Of a stretch of 64,000 bases of DNA, positions 38,477 to 46,676 are shown in pieces. The notes below the pieces were generated by a model. That model was not told where the DNA came from. It saw only the letters and a program-made list of their open reading frames with translations, and made no database searches. The stretch comes from Hyphomicrobiales bacterium (GTDB lineage: Bacteria; Pseudomonadota; Alphaproteobacteria; Rhizobiales; Rhizobiaceae): contig UCMW01000007.1 in the NCBI GenBank assembly GCA_900473745.1, positions 558,001 through 622,000 of the forward strand, written 5' to 3'. Position 1 is the first letter of the stretch. Every line of letters begins with the position of its first letter. Both the position numbers and the translations under genes were made by a program.

Positions 38477-39505
38477 ATGAAGCTCAAGGAATTTGCCAAG
38501 CATATCGGACTGTCGCCGACGACGGTGAGCCGCGCCTTGAGCGGTTATCCCGAGGTGAACGAAGCGACGCGCGTCCGCGTGATGGAGGAAGCTGCCCGCC
38601 TCGGCTATCGGCCCAATATCAATGCGGTGCGCCTAGCGACCGGACGGGCCGGTGCCATTGGCGTTGTGATGACAAAAGCCAGCGACTACCAGTTCTCCGA
38701 ATTCATGAGCGGCATGGCAGAGCGTCTGAGCGGCGAGGATATCGACATCCTGATCACGCCGATGACCGAACACGACACATCAGATGAATTGCAGCTCTAC
38801 CGGCGGCTGGCGGAAAGCCGGCGGGTGGATGCCGTCGTCATTCATTCGCCGCGTCCCAGAGATCCGCGCATCGCCCTCCTTCACCAGCTGAAACTGCCCT
38901 TCATCGTGCATGGCCGCTCGGAGACGGATGTGCCGCATGCCTGGCTGGACATCGACAATGAAGGTGCGATCCGCCGCAGCACCGCGCATCTGCTCGATCT
39001 CGGTCACCGGCGCGTCGCGCTGCTGAACGGCCGGGAAGGCCTGACCTTTACACTGCATAGACTTGCAGGCTACAAGGCGGCCCTCTCGTCGTACGGAGTA
39101 GACATCGACCCGAAGCTTGTGACCCATAGCGATTTCACCGACGAGATCGGCTTCCGCATCGCCTGCTCGATGCTGGACGAGCGCCCGCGCCCCACGGCGT
39201 TCGTCGCGGGCTCAATGATGACGGCACTCGGCATCTATCGTGCAGCTAGATCGAGAAACCTGGTCATCGGCCGAGACATCTCGGTCATCGCCCATGACGA
39301 TGTCTTCCCCTATCTGACCGCAGAAAACATGGCACCCGCACTTTCAACCACGCGCTCCTCGATCCGCGCAGCCGGAACGCGCATCGCCGACCTCGCGCTG
39401 GAGATGCTGTCAGGCCGCGAGCCCTCGGACATAGGCGAGCTTTGGCCGATCGAACTTATCCTGCGCGAGACGAGCCGCCCCGTGCCGAAGGAAAAGGCCG
39501 AATGA
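38477..39505 (+). CDS. LacI-family transcriptional regulator
   Basis: A 342-residue regulator with the LacI headpiece LKEFAKHIGLSPTTVSRALSG at the very N terminus and a periplasmic-binding-protein-like sugar domain from about residue 60. ATG 38477 (MKLKEF) is chosen because the helix-turn-helix begins at once; an upstream start at 38441 would add 12 unlikely residues. It is co-transcribed with the PfkB kinase and divergent from thuAB, whose genes it probably controls. Confidence 0.87.
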   Translation: MKLKEFAKHIGLSPTTVSRALSGYPEVNEATRVRVMEEAARLGYRPNINAVRLATGRAGAIGVVMTKASDYQFSEFMSGMAERLSGEDIDILITPMTEHDTSDELQLYRRLAESRRVDAVVIHSPRPRDPRIALLHQLKLPFIVHGRSETDVPHAWLDIDNEGAIRRSTAHLLDLGHRRVALLNGREGLTFTLHRLAGYKAALSSYGVDIDPKLVTHSDFTDEIGFRIACSMLDERPRPTAFVAGSMMTALGIYRAARSRNLVIGRDISVIAHDDVFPYLTAENMAPALSTTRSSIRAAGTRIADLALEMLSGREPSDIGELWPIELILRETSRPVPKEKAE

Positions 39506-40359
39506 CGAACGTCGCCAGCAAGCGGGTCATCGTCATAGGCCACATCAACCATGACCGTATCTGGCGGCTGACCGAGCCGCTTCGCGCCGGCGGCCGCATT
39601 GCCTGGTCGTCGCGCGAGACCCGCCTTGGCGGCGGTGGATACTTCACCGCCAGACGGCTGCTGGATCTCGGCCATGACGTGACGCTTCTCTCGAATTTGA
39701 TGGCGGATGCCCATGGGGAGACCGCGCTCGCGGATCTCCAGGCGACAGGCTTCGACACGAGACTGATCGCACGCCGCGAGGGTGGGACCGATTTTGCCGA
39801 TATCCTGCTCGATCCGATCGGTGAGCGCACCATCCTGTCGAGCGAACACCGGCTATCGCGAACCTTCCTGCTCGACAAGCCCGTGCATGCCGATGCCTTT
39901 TACGTGAACGCGCCGAAACTGCCGCAGACCATTTTCGAATCGTTGGAGCGCGCCCCTCTCGTCGTGTCGCAACTGCCGCTTCGCGACGGCGGGCCACGAC
40001 CGGTCGATGTCATGGTGGGTTCGAAAGCCGATCTTCCGGGCATGGCATTGGCGGATATCTGGCGCATGGCTGCAGAACTCGGCACACAGCGCCTGGCACA
40101 GCTCGTGATGACCGACGGACCGGGTCATATCACGCTCTTTGACGGAGATACGGAGCGGACGATATCTCTTGCCCGCACGGTCAGTGTCCGGGACACGATC
40201 GGCGCCGGCGACAGCTTCAGCGGGGCCCTGCTTCATGGATTGCTCGAAGGCCGCGACATCGTCGAGGCGACAAGGCACGCAGGAGACATCACGACGGACT
40301 GGCTGGAGCAGCGAGAACAGGCCGCACATGGCTCGGCAATCGAAAAATCAATCTCCTAG
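39502..40359 (+). CDS. PfkB-family sugar kinase
   Basis: A 285-residue ribokinase-like protein with the N-terminal GGGGYFTARRL glycine turn and the C-terminal DTIGAGDSFSGALLHG motif with the catalytic Asp. Its ATG overlaps the LacI stop (ATGA), so it is translationally coupled. Substrate is likely the sugar product of the locus; not determinable here. Confidence 0.85.
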   Translation: MTNVASKRVIVIGHINHDRIWRLTEPLRAGGRIAWSSRETRLGGGGYFTARRLLDLGHDVTLLSNLMADAHGETALADLQATGFDTRLIARREGGTDFADILLDPIGERTILSSEHRLSRTFLLDKPVHADAFYVNAPKLPQTIFESLERAPLVVSQLPLRDGGPRPVDVMVGSKADLPGMALADIWRMAAELGTQRLAQLVMTDGPGHITLFDGDTERTISLARTVSVRDTIGAGDSFSGALLHGLLEGRDIVEATRHAGDITTDWLEQREQAAHGSAIEKSIS

Positions 40360-40382
40360 CATCTTTATTTGATCGCCTTCCG

Positions 40383-40407
40383 GGAACCGGTGAGCCGCCT
40401 GCGAGTT
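40383..40407 (+). promoter_or_regulatory. EcfG-type promoter for the DUF982 gene (near-consensus)
   Basis: GGAAC at 40383-40387, 16 bases, AGTT at 40404-40407; the only deviation is the less conserved first base of the -10 element. It is about 25 bases before the DUF982 start. Confidence 0.5.
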
Positions 40408-40431
40408 CATCGCTGCGAAATGGAGGAAGGC

Positions 40432-40734
40432 ATGACCGAAGCCGATTTTACCTGGACCCGCCCCGTCGAACTGGAACTGCCCTGCGGACTGACCCGGCGC
40501 TTCCTGAATGCCTATGACGCACTCGACTTTCTCGATGCCGAATGGCCGACCCGACGTGGCTTCGCCTATGAGCGCGCCATTCGCCTGTGCCGGCACGCTT
40601 TGCGCGGCAGCCGCTCGTCGGAACTGGCCCGCAGTGCCTTCCTGGCAGCTGCCGCCGAGGCGGGAATTCGGGAATGCACGGATCTCGCGCGCCATATTAG
40701 CTTCCGTCCGCAACGCAACCGTGCGGTTGCCTGA
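40432..40734 (+). CDS. DUF982-family protein
   Basis: A 100-residue protein of the rhizobial DUF982 family, with the pattern VELELPCGLTRRFLNAYDALDFLDAEWP and a second half rich in Ala/Arg helices. Function unknown. A strong GGAGGAAGG site precedes the ATG. The EcfG-like promoter suggests it belongs to the general stress response; a strong terminator follows. Confidence 0.82.
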   Translation: MTEADFTWTRPVELELPCGLTRRFLNAYDALDFLDAEWPTRRGFAYERAIRLCRHALRGSRSSELARSAFLAAAAEAGIRECTDLARHISFRPQRNRAVA

Positions 40735-40746
40735 GGGGAACACAAC

Positions 40747-40768
40747 GGGCGCCAAACGGCGCCCTTTT
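40747..40768 (+). terminator. Rho-independent terminator of the DUF982 gene
   Basis: GGGCGCC-aaac-GGCGCCC followed by TTTT, 12 bases after the stop. Confidence 0.9.
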
Positions 40769-40844
40769 CATTTCCTTCGAAACCGGCAAGCCCGAGGGGA
40801 CAAAAGCATCGCCCCTTCACGGTCGGCGGCTCTCTCCCCTCACA

Positions 40845-43499
40845 TCAATCATTCGCCGTGAGGATGGCAACAACCTGATCATCCATCACGTCTCGAATCA
40901 TGACGGCTTCCCTCGTGGTATATTCGCGCCCCGAAAGCACTTCGCTCCAGGCTCGATCATGGAAGCCATCGGGTAGCACCAGTCTGGTGTCAGCCCAGAA
41001 CTGATCAGCCTCAAGTCCACCACCGTCCCGGAGCATGGCCATCGGATAGCGGGAGGTGATCGTCACCGCTGCTTGATTGCCATGCCGGCGGGCAAAGGCG
41101 ATCACATGCTGTCGCCGACGGCCTTCGCAGCGCAAGGCAACGTAGTCACCTTGCAGGAAAAGCTTCGGCTTTTTGTCGCGTAGGGCGAGAAGGCGCCCCA
41201 CCAGTGCCTGCTTCAACCATCCAGCCTCCAGTGCCTTGCGGTCGTTCCACAACACCAACGCATTCGGATCGAACTCCGACAGCGTGGCGAAGGCCAGCGG
41301 ACGGCGATTGTCGGGGTCGACGAAGCTCAAGTCGATGCCTTCGCTGCCCTGATAAATGTCGGGGATCCCGGGCGCGGTCAGCTTGATCGCTGTAAGGCTG
41401 AGGCTGTTGATCAGACCGCCGTGAATGAGCGGGCGGATCTCGGCGGAGACTTCCCGAACTAAGGCATGGTTGTCGAGCATGAGTGCCCGGACATAATCCC
41501 GCACGGCCGTCTCGAAGACTTCGTTGACGCCGTTCCAGTCACTGCGCAGCTTGGCCTCTCGTACGGATTTCTCCAGGAAAGCAAGGAGCCGCTCCGTGAA
41601 GTCGGCGACACCTTCCAGATCCCCGGCATGGAGCTCCACCGGCCAATGCGCGACGATCGCCTGGAAGATCATCCATTCGAGCTCGGGATCTGGCGCCGGC
41701 CCGTCATCGAGGATCTGGACAGTACCGTTGTTCATCTCCCGCCACCGCTTGAAGAGACTGACGAAACGATCGGTATCTTCCGCCAGCGCAAAAAGCCGCG
41801 CGCGGCCATCTTCGCCTCGTTTCGTGTCATGGGTGGACGAGGCAGACAGCCCGAGAGGCTGGTTGACAAGCCGTTTGCCCATCTCGGAATGGAAGTGGTC
41901 GAGCCCACCCTCATCAGGCTCCAGCTCGCCGCCGACTTCATTGAGCGCAAGAAATTCGACATGGCGAAAGAACAGCGTGTCTTCCAGCGATTTCGCCATC
42001 AGCGGCCCGGTCAGCTGCTGGAAGCGCCGCCGGAAGATGTCATCCGCGAAACGATCATCCTCAGAGCGTCCCGATCCCTTGAGCATGTCAACGATCGACC
42101 AGGCGGCATCGGCGGCTGTGGCGTCCAGCCGGGTCTTCACCTCGGTCAGCACCTGATCGAGAAGCTGGCAATCGTCAGGCGACATCTGCCCTTGGGCGCC
42201 GTAGGTCCGATAACGGGGAAAGGCGAGAAGGAGCTCCTCCAGCCCCCTGTGCATCGTTTCCTCGTCAAGTCCAAGCAGTTCGCTTCCCTGCTTGACCAGC
42301 GCCTTGACCTCCCCGGCAAAATTCACCCGGATCATGCGAAGCTTCGCCTCGCGCATCCGCTCCGGGATGGACAAGGCTTCACCGGCAAGCAATCCATACG
42401 CCTGGCGCAGTTGTAGAAAGCCTTCGGTATCTAGGAAGGCAGGCACCTGCGCCGCGATGAATTCGTATCCAGTCGAACCTTGAACGGGCCAGTCGGTGGG
42501 CAGCTGCTCACCGGGAGCAAGGATCTTCTCGACGACAATGTAGACATCGTCGCCAACGCGGCGGCGCAGCCGCTGCAGATAACCGGCGGGATCGGCGAGG
42601 CCATCGACATGGTCGATCCGTAATCCGTCCACATGACCGGACCGGACCAGGTCCAGGATGGTTCGATGGGCATCATCGAACACGTCTTCTGCTTCGACCT
42701 TCAGCCCCACCAAGCCGGCAATTTCGAAGAAGCGCCGATAGCTCAAGCCCTTGGCCGCTTCCGACCAGTGCATCAGGCGATAGGGCTGCAGATCATGGAC
42801 GGACATCAGGAACTGCGGGTCACCAAAGCGTTCGTTCATCAGCGCGATCAGGCGGTAGTGGCCATCCCCGGCGCAAAGCGCACGGACCGAGTCGTGGAAC
42901 ACCTCTTCCTCGCCAGCCTCTGCGTGCCGCCCCAGTTCGGCAAGCTGTGCAGCCAGGGTATCGTCGCATCCTTGAAGGACAGTGGAATAGGTCGACGGAT
43001 TGATCGGGTAGAAACTGTCGAAGTACCGGATAGCAAGCGCCCCATGCTCGCGGTCGAGCGAGAGTGTGACCTCGCCTTCCGAGGCCGCCTGCTCGAAGGG
43101 CTTGCCCAGGAAAGGCAAGGTCAGCCGCTGGCTCCAGTCGACGTCGAAATAGTGCCCGTACCGGCTCGCCTCACCCCATTCAACGACGCTGCGCCACCAC
43201 TTGTTTTCAAGGCTCGCCGCCATGTGGTTGGGTACGATGTCGAGGATCAGACCGAGCCCCTCTGCCTTAAGTTCGGCAGACAGCCGCTCGAGGCCTTCGC
43301 GGCCACCGAGCAGCGGATCGATCAAGTTGGCATCGGTGACATCATAACCATGGGTCGATCCTGCCGTAGCGGCGAAAACGGGCGAAGCATAGAGATGCGT
43401 GATGCCGAGCCGTTTCAGATATGGCACGAGCCCGATGGCACGGCCGAAATCCATGCCACCGCGGAACTGCAGGCGGTACGTTGAAACGGGAAAGGGCAT
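40845..43499 (-). CDS. treY: Maltooligosyltrehalose synthase
   Basis: An 884-residue GH13 enzyme with the TreY pattern: STYRLQF at the N terminus, THGYDVTDANLIDP, LILDIVPNHMA, and VDGLRIDHVDGLADP with the catalytic Asp. It rearranges the terminal alpha-1,4 bond of maltodextrins to alpha-1,1, making maltooligosyltrehalose. TreZ, which releases trehalose, is not adjacent. A perfect EcfG-type promoter 40 bases upstream implies stress-induced trehalose production. Confidence 0.93.
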   Translation of the reverse strand: MPFPVSTYRLQFRGGMDFGRAIGLVPYLKRLGITHLYASPVFAATAGSTHGYDVTDANLIDPLLGGREGLERLSAELKAEGLGLILDIVPNHMAASLENKWWRSVVEWGEASRYGHYFDVDWSQRLTLPFLGKPFEQAASEGEVTLSLDREHGALAIRYFDSFYPINPSTYSTVLQGCDDTLAAQLAELGRHAEAGEEEVFHDSVRALCAGDGHYRLIALMNERFGDPQFLMSVHDLQPYRLMHWSEAAKGLSYRRFFEIAGLVGLKVEAEDVFDDAHRTILDLVRSGHVDGLRIDHVDGLADPAGYLQRLRRRVGDDVYIVVEKILAPGEQLPTDWPVQGSTGYEFIAAQVPAFLDTEGFLQLRQAYGLLAGEALSIPERMREAKLRMIRVNFAGEVKALVKQGSELLGLDEETMHRGLEELLLAFPRYRTYGAQGQMSPDDCQLLDQVLTEVKTRLDATAADAAWSIVDMLKGSGRSEDDRFADDIFRRRFQQLTGPLMAKSLEDTLFFRHVEFLALNEVGGELEPDEGGLDHFHSEMGKRLVNQPLGLSASSTHDTKRGEDGRARLFALAEDTDRFVSLFKRWREMNNGTVQILDDGPAPDPELEWMIFQAIVAHWPVELHAGDLEGVADFTERLLAFLEKSVREAKLRSDWNGVNEVFETAVRDYVRALMLDNHALVREVSAEIRPLIHGGLINSLSLTAIKLTAPGIPDIYQGSEGIDLSFVDPDNRRPLAFATLSEFDPNALVLWNDRKALEAGWLKQALVGRLLALRDKKPKLFLQGDYVALRCEGRRRQHVIAFARRHGNQAAVTITSRYPMAMLRDGGGLEADQFWADTRLVLPDGFHDRAWSEVLSGREYTTREAVMIRDVMDDQVVAILTAND

Positions 43500-43536
43500 G
43501 CTGCATCCTTGGGCGTGGCGGTGTCCGACGCCAGCT

Positions 43537-43561
43537 AACGCCGTCCTGCCACCCTTGTTCC
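43537..43561 (-). promoter_or_regulatory. EcfG-type promoter for treY
   Basis: On the minus strand GGAAC (43561-43557), 16 bases, CGTT (43540-43537), exact consensus. The expected transcript start is about 30 bases ahead of the treY ATG. Confidence 0.78.
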
Positions 43562-43681
43562 ACCTGGAATGGTGGATGCAGTACCCTCCGTTTGTCCCTT
43601 CAGCCTGCGCGATTCATCGGGCTGATCAGCACCACCAGCATGGGATGTGAAGTTGTGCGGTCCTGGACAACGCCGAACAGG

Positions 43682-43709
43682 CAAAGGGCCGCTCTCACGG
43701 GCGGCCCTT
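43682..43709. terminator. Hairpin downstream of the EAL gene
   Basis: AAAGGGCCG and CGGCCCTTT arms (43682-43690, 43701-43709) around a 10-base loop, 23 bases beyond the EAL stop. The A/T ends give a modest T run in both directions. Confidence 0.7.
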
Positions 43710-43732
43710 TCTATTGAAGCAATCTGCGACGC

Positions 43733-44479
43733 TCAGGCGGCGAGCGCGGTGGGTATGGGACTGAGCCCCTCGAATGTTGGGTGGGCGATGTAATAGCCTT
43801 GAATAAGGTCCACACCGAGATCCGTCAGCATCTCGAGTTCGCCGGAGGTCTCCACACCCTCGCATACAGCCGTAACGCCGAGATCGCGCAGCATGTCGAG
43901 CGTCCGTCTCACCACGATCTGCTTGACCCTGTCCGTGTCGATGCCACGGATCAGATCCATGTCCAGCTTGACCAGATCCGGCTGGAATTGCGTCAGAAGG
44001 TTGAGACCGGAATAGCCGGCGCCGAAGTCGTCTATCGCCGTCTTGAAGCCGATCTCACGGTAGCTTTTCAGGATGTTGAGCAGATGAGCCGTGTCCAGCT
44101 TCTCGACCTCGGTGAACTCGAAGATAATCCGGTCGAGCGGGAAATCCGTGCGGCGCGCAGTCTCCAGCGTCTGGCGAATACAGGCACGCGGCTCGTAGAC
44201 GGCATTCGGCATGAAGTTGATCGAGAGGTGTGGCATCGCATGACGGGGAAAGAGGTCCGCCGCGAGTTCTATGGCCCGCACCCGGCATTGCTGGTCGAAC
44301 GCATAGCGATTGTCGGGATCGACGAGGGAAAGAACACAACCGGCTCCGCTCCCGTCAGTACCCCTGACCAGGGCCTCATGCGCGAACACTTCACGGCGAC
44401 GCGTATTGATGATCGGCTGGAAAGCCATTGAAAACGTTGATCCGAAGGCGGTTCCATTTTTGCAACCTTGGCAACTCAT
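43733..44479 (-). CDS. EAL-domain cyclic-di-GMP phosphodiesterase
   Basis: A 248-residue protein that is almost entirely an EAL domain. Catalytic motifs are complete: EALVRG (ExLxR), the metal/Asn site NFMP, EFTEVE, IDDFGAGYSG, KLDMDLI, EGVET and QGYY. It should therefore degrade c-di-GMP. The N terminus carries CQGCKNG, a possible redox or metal-binding CxxC. ATG 44479 has GGAGG upstream; longer frames lack one. No receiver, PAS or membrane segment is present. Confidence 0.88.
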   Translation of the reverse strand: MSCQGCKNGTAFGSTFSMAFQPIINTRRREVFAHEALVRGTDGSGAGCVLSLVDPDNRYAFDQQCRVRAIELAADLFPRHAMPHLSINFMPNAVYEPRACIRQTLETARRTDFPLDRIIFEFTEVEKLDTAHLLNILKSYREIGFKTAIDDFGAGYSGLNLLTQFQPDLVKLDMDLIRGIDTDRVKQIVVRRTLDMLRDLGVTAVCEGVETSGELEMLTDLGVDLIQGYYIAHPTFEGLSPIPTALAA

Positions 44480-44701
44480 CTCGCCTCCTATGCTTGACGT
44501 ACTGTAGTAAATCAAAACCATCTTAAGGAAGGCTGAAGTGCCAACTCCAATAATTTCAGAATAAGCAACCATTCGCGCCGGTCACTTCATGACCTTTTTT
44601 GGATCGCTGATTTAACCAATCGATATAATCGAATATTCTCGGGGCGTGAGGCTGATTCGAGAAAGCCTCGTAGGCTAAATGACTTAGCTGGGGATGCGGA
44701 C

Positions 44702-44929
44702 ATGACTGACCATACCGAAATCGAGACTTGGGCGATGGTGCGTGCGCAGCAGATCGTCATGCAGCAGGGTGCCAATCTGGTCGTTGCTGCCCAAAGGCTG
44801 GACCACAAGAAGACCACTGCCAACACATATGCATTACGCACCGCGATCATGGCATCGCTGATCGAAGCGCTGAAGTCTCCACCATCAGAGGCAATGGCTT
44901 CACTGGACGTAAGAACCGTCCAGGCCTGA
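44702..44929 (+). CDS. Small hypothetical protein
   Basis: A 75-residue soluble helical protein (WAMVRAQQIVMQQGANLVVAAQRLDH in its first half, given as a description of helix-forming residues). A GGGGAT purine stretch lies before the ATG, and the ORF ends 14 bp from the convergent ATP-grasp gene. No known domain. The 222 bases upstream hold the EAL promoter region and nothing else recognised. A chance ORF cannot be excluded. Confidence 0.5.
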   Translation: MTDHTEIETWAMVRAQQIVMQQGANLVVAAQRLDHKKTTANTYALRTAIMASLIEALKSPPSEAMASLDVRTVQA

Positions 44930-44943
44930 ACGCGGCGCCAGCC

Positions 44944-45870
44944 TCACGACCTGCGGGCGGGAAGCACCCACTTGTCGCCGATCAGGCGATCGTATTCCGC
45001 CGGCTCAAAGGCTTCGAAGCCGCCACCAGGATAGAGCGTGAGCTCGCCGACGTAGAGATTGTCGCCCGTGTCGAACAGATCGACGCGAACGAAATCCAGG
45101 TCGCGACCAAGCGCCTCCGAAAGAGACACCATCAGGTCGAATTGCTCAGGCCGCGGGATTTCCTGCGGATAGGGTGGATAATAATCCGGGTCGTAGAAGG
45201 GCAGACGCTCCCAGTCGCGGGAATAGGTGGCGGAATATCCCTGATCGTCGGTACGTGTGTCGATGATGATATGCGACAGCTGTCCCTTGAAGACGAAGCA
45301 GCGGTAATCCCAGGGAATGCCGCCGTCCTTGCTCAGCATCTTCTCGATGACGACCTTGCGTTCGACCTGCGAATAGGCCCATTCCCTGTTGTAGCGGGCA
45401 TGATCGATCGACAACCACTCGGCGCAGGGATCATGGCGCTTGAGGGCTTCGACATCCTCGGGCGTGTAGAGAAATTCACCGAGTCCACTCGCATGGTTTG
45501 GCTTGATGACCACCGGCAGCGGGATCGTCGTCCAGTCTACGTCGGAGAGCTTCGTGCCGGCCCAATAGGTCGGGATCACGTGCTGGGCACCGACCTTCTC
45601 GGCGACAAAGTCCTTTACCGCAAGCTTATCGACGAGCTTGCCATAAAGCGGATTGCGGTCGTGTATCTTCCGGTACTGGACCTTTTCCGAAAAGGTCTTG
45701 GGGTGGTCGACATCCGGCCATTCGCCCTTGATGCTCCAGAACTTGAGCTGGATGTAGAGCTTGTCCGGCAGCGGAGCGATCAGGCGCCAGAAAATGCGCT
45801 TCATGAGATAGCGAAACGAGTTCTGGTCATAACCAGCCCGGATGAAGCTTTCCTTCTGTTCTTCTGCCAA
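44944..45870 (-). CDS. TupA-like ATP-grasp protein
   Basis: A 308-residue ATP-grasp protein of the TupA type: KTFSEKVQYRKIHDRNPLY and LVDKLAVKDFVAEKVG near the N terminus, VVIKPNHASGLG as the nucleotide loop, and DLDFVRVDLFD with the metal ligands. Members occur in polysaccharide or teichuronopeptide pathways and probably form amide bonds between an amino acid and a sugar acid. No glycan cluster adjoins it. Confidence 0.85.
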   Translation of the reverse strand: MAEEQKESFIRAGYDQNSFRYLMKRIFWRLIAPLPDKLYIQLKFWSIKGEWPDVDHPKTFSEKVQYRKIHDRNPLYGKLVDKLAVKDFVAEKVGAQHVIPTYWAGTKLSDVDWTTIPLPVVIKPNHASGLGEFLYTPEDVEALKRHDPCAEWLSIDHARYNREWAYSQVERKVVIEKMLSKDGGIPWDYRCFVFKGQLSHIIIDTRTDDQGYSATYSRDWERLPFYDPDYYPPYPQEIPRPEQFDLMVSLSEALGRDLDFVRVDLFDTGDNLYVGELTLYPGGGFEAFEPAEYDRLIGDKWVLPARRS

Positions 45871-45983
45871 GACCGCGTCTCCGTTTCCCGTTGCCGGCGA
45901 ACTTTAGAGGCCCGGGTTTATCGTCGAGTTAACCGGAAGCCCTGAATACCGCCTTTCCTTCAGCTTGATCGGCGGAGCCAGAC

Positions 45984-46676
45984 ATGCGAGCGTCGGTCAT
46001 GCGCATTCTGCTCGTGGAAGACACGCTCGACGTCGGAGAGGCCATCTCCCGCCGCTTTGAAACCATCGGCCATACGGTCGATTGGCAGACCGATGGCCGT
46101 GCTGCAGCCGATATCCTGGATTTCACCGAATACGACCTCGTCATTCTCGACGTGATGCTGCCGGGAATGGACGGCTTCTCGATCCTGAAGCGGTTGCGCG
46201 ATGGTGGCAGCACGGTACCCGTCCTCGTGCTGACGGCGCGTTCCGAGATCGACGATCGCGTCGGTGCGCTCGATCTTGGAGCGGACGACTACCTCGTGAA
46301 ACCTTTCGACTTTCGTGAACTGGAAGCCCGCGCCCGGGTCTTGATGCGTCGCCGCGCCGGTGGCGAGGCGACAAATGTCATCGTCTGCGGCGACGTTCTG
46401 CTAGACCGAAGCCAGCGCTCGGTGAAGGTCGGCAATCGCGAGGTCCCACTGAAGCGCCGCGAGATGACCCTGCTTGAGATCCTCGCCAGTCGGCCCGGCC
46501 GCGTGTTCAGCAAGGATCAGCTTCTCGACCAGCTCTTCGGCTTCGACGAACCGGCAGGACCGAATGCGATCGAACTCTATGTCGGGCGACTGAGGAAGAA
46601 GCTCGAAGGCGCGAAGGCCCGCATCGTGACCGTCCGTGGCGTCGGCTATCAACTGGTGTCCGATGCTGAGGACTAG
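45984..46676 (+). CDS. tctD: OmpR-family response regulator (TctD-like)
   Basis: A 230-residue protein: receiver with phosphoacceptor D56 (VILDVMLPG), T/K switch residues in LTARSE and VKPF, and a C-terminal winged helix (RKKLEGAKARIVTVRGVGYQL). GGAG precedes the first ATG; an ATG at 45999 is an alternative. It overlaps the histidine kinase gene by 14 bp. TctDE systems commonly control tripartite tricarboxylate transporters, one of which is convergent here. Confidence 0.87.
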   Translation: MRASVMRILLVEDTLDVGEAISRRFETIGHTVDWQTDGRAAADILDFTEYDLVILDVMLPGMDGFSILKRLRDGGSTVPVLVLTARSEIDDRVGALDLGADDYLVKPFDFRELEARARVLMRRRAGGEATNVIVCGDVLLDRSQRSVKVGNREVPLKRREMTLLEILASRPGRVFSKDQLLDQLFGFDEPAGPNAIELYVGRLRKKLEGAKARIVTVRGVGYQLVSDAED

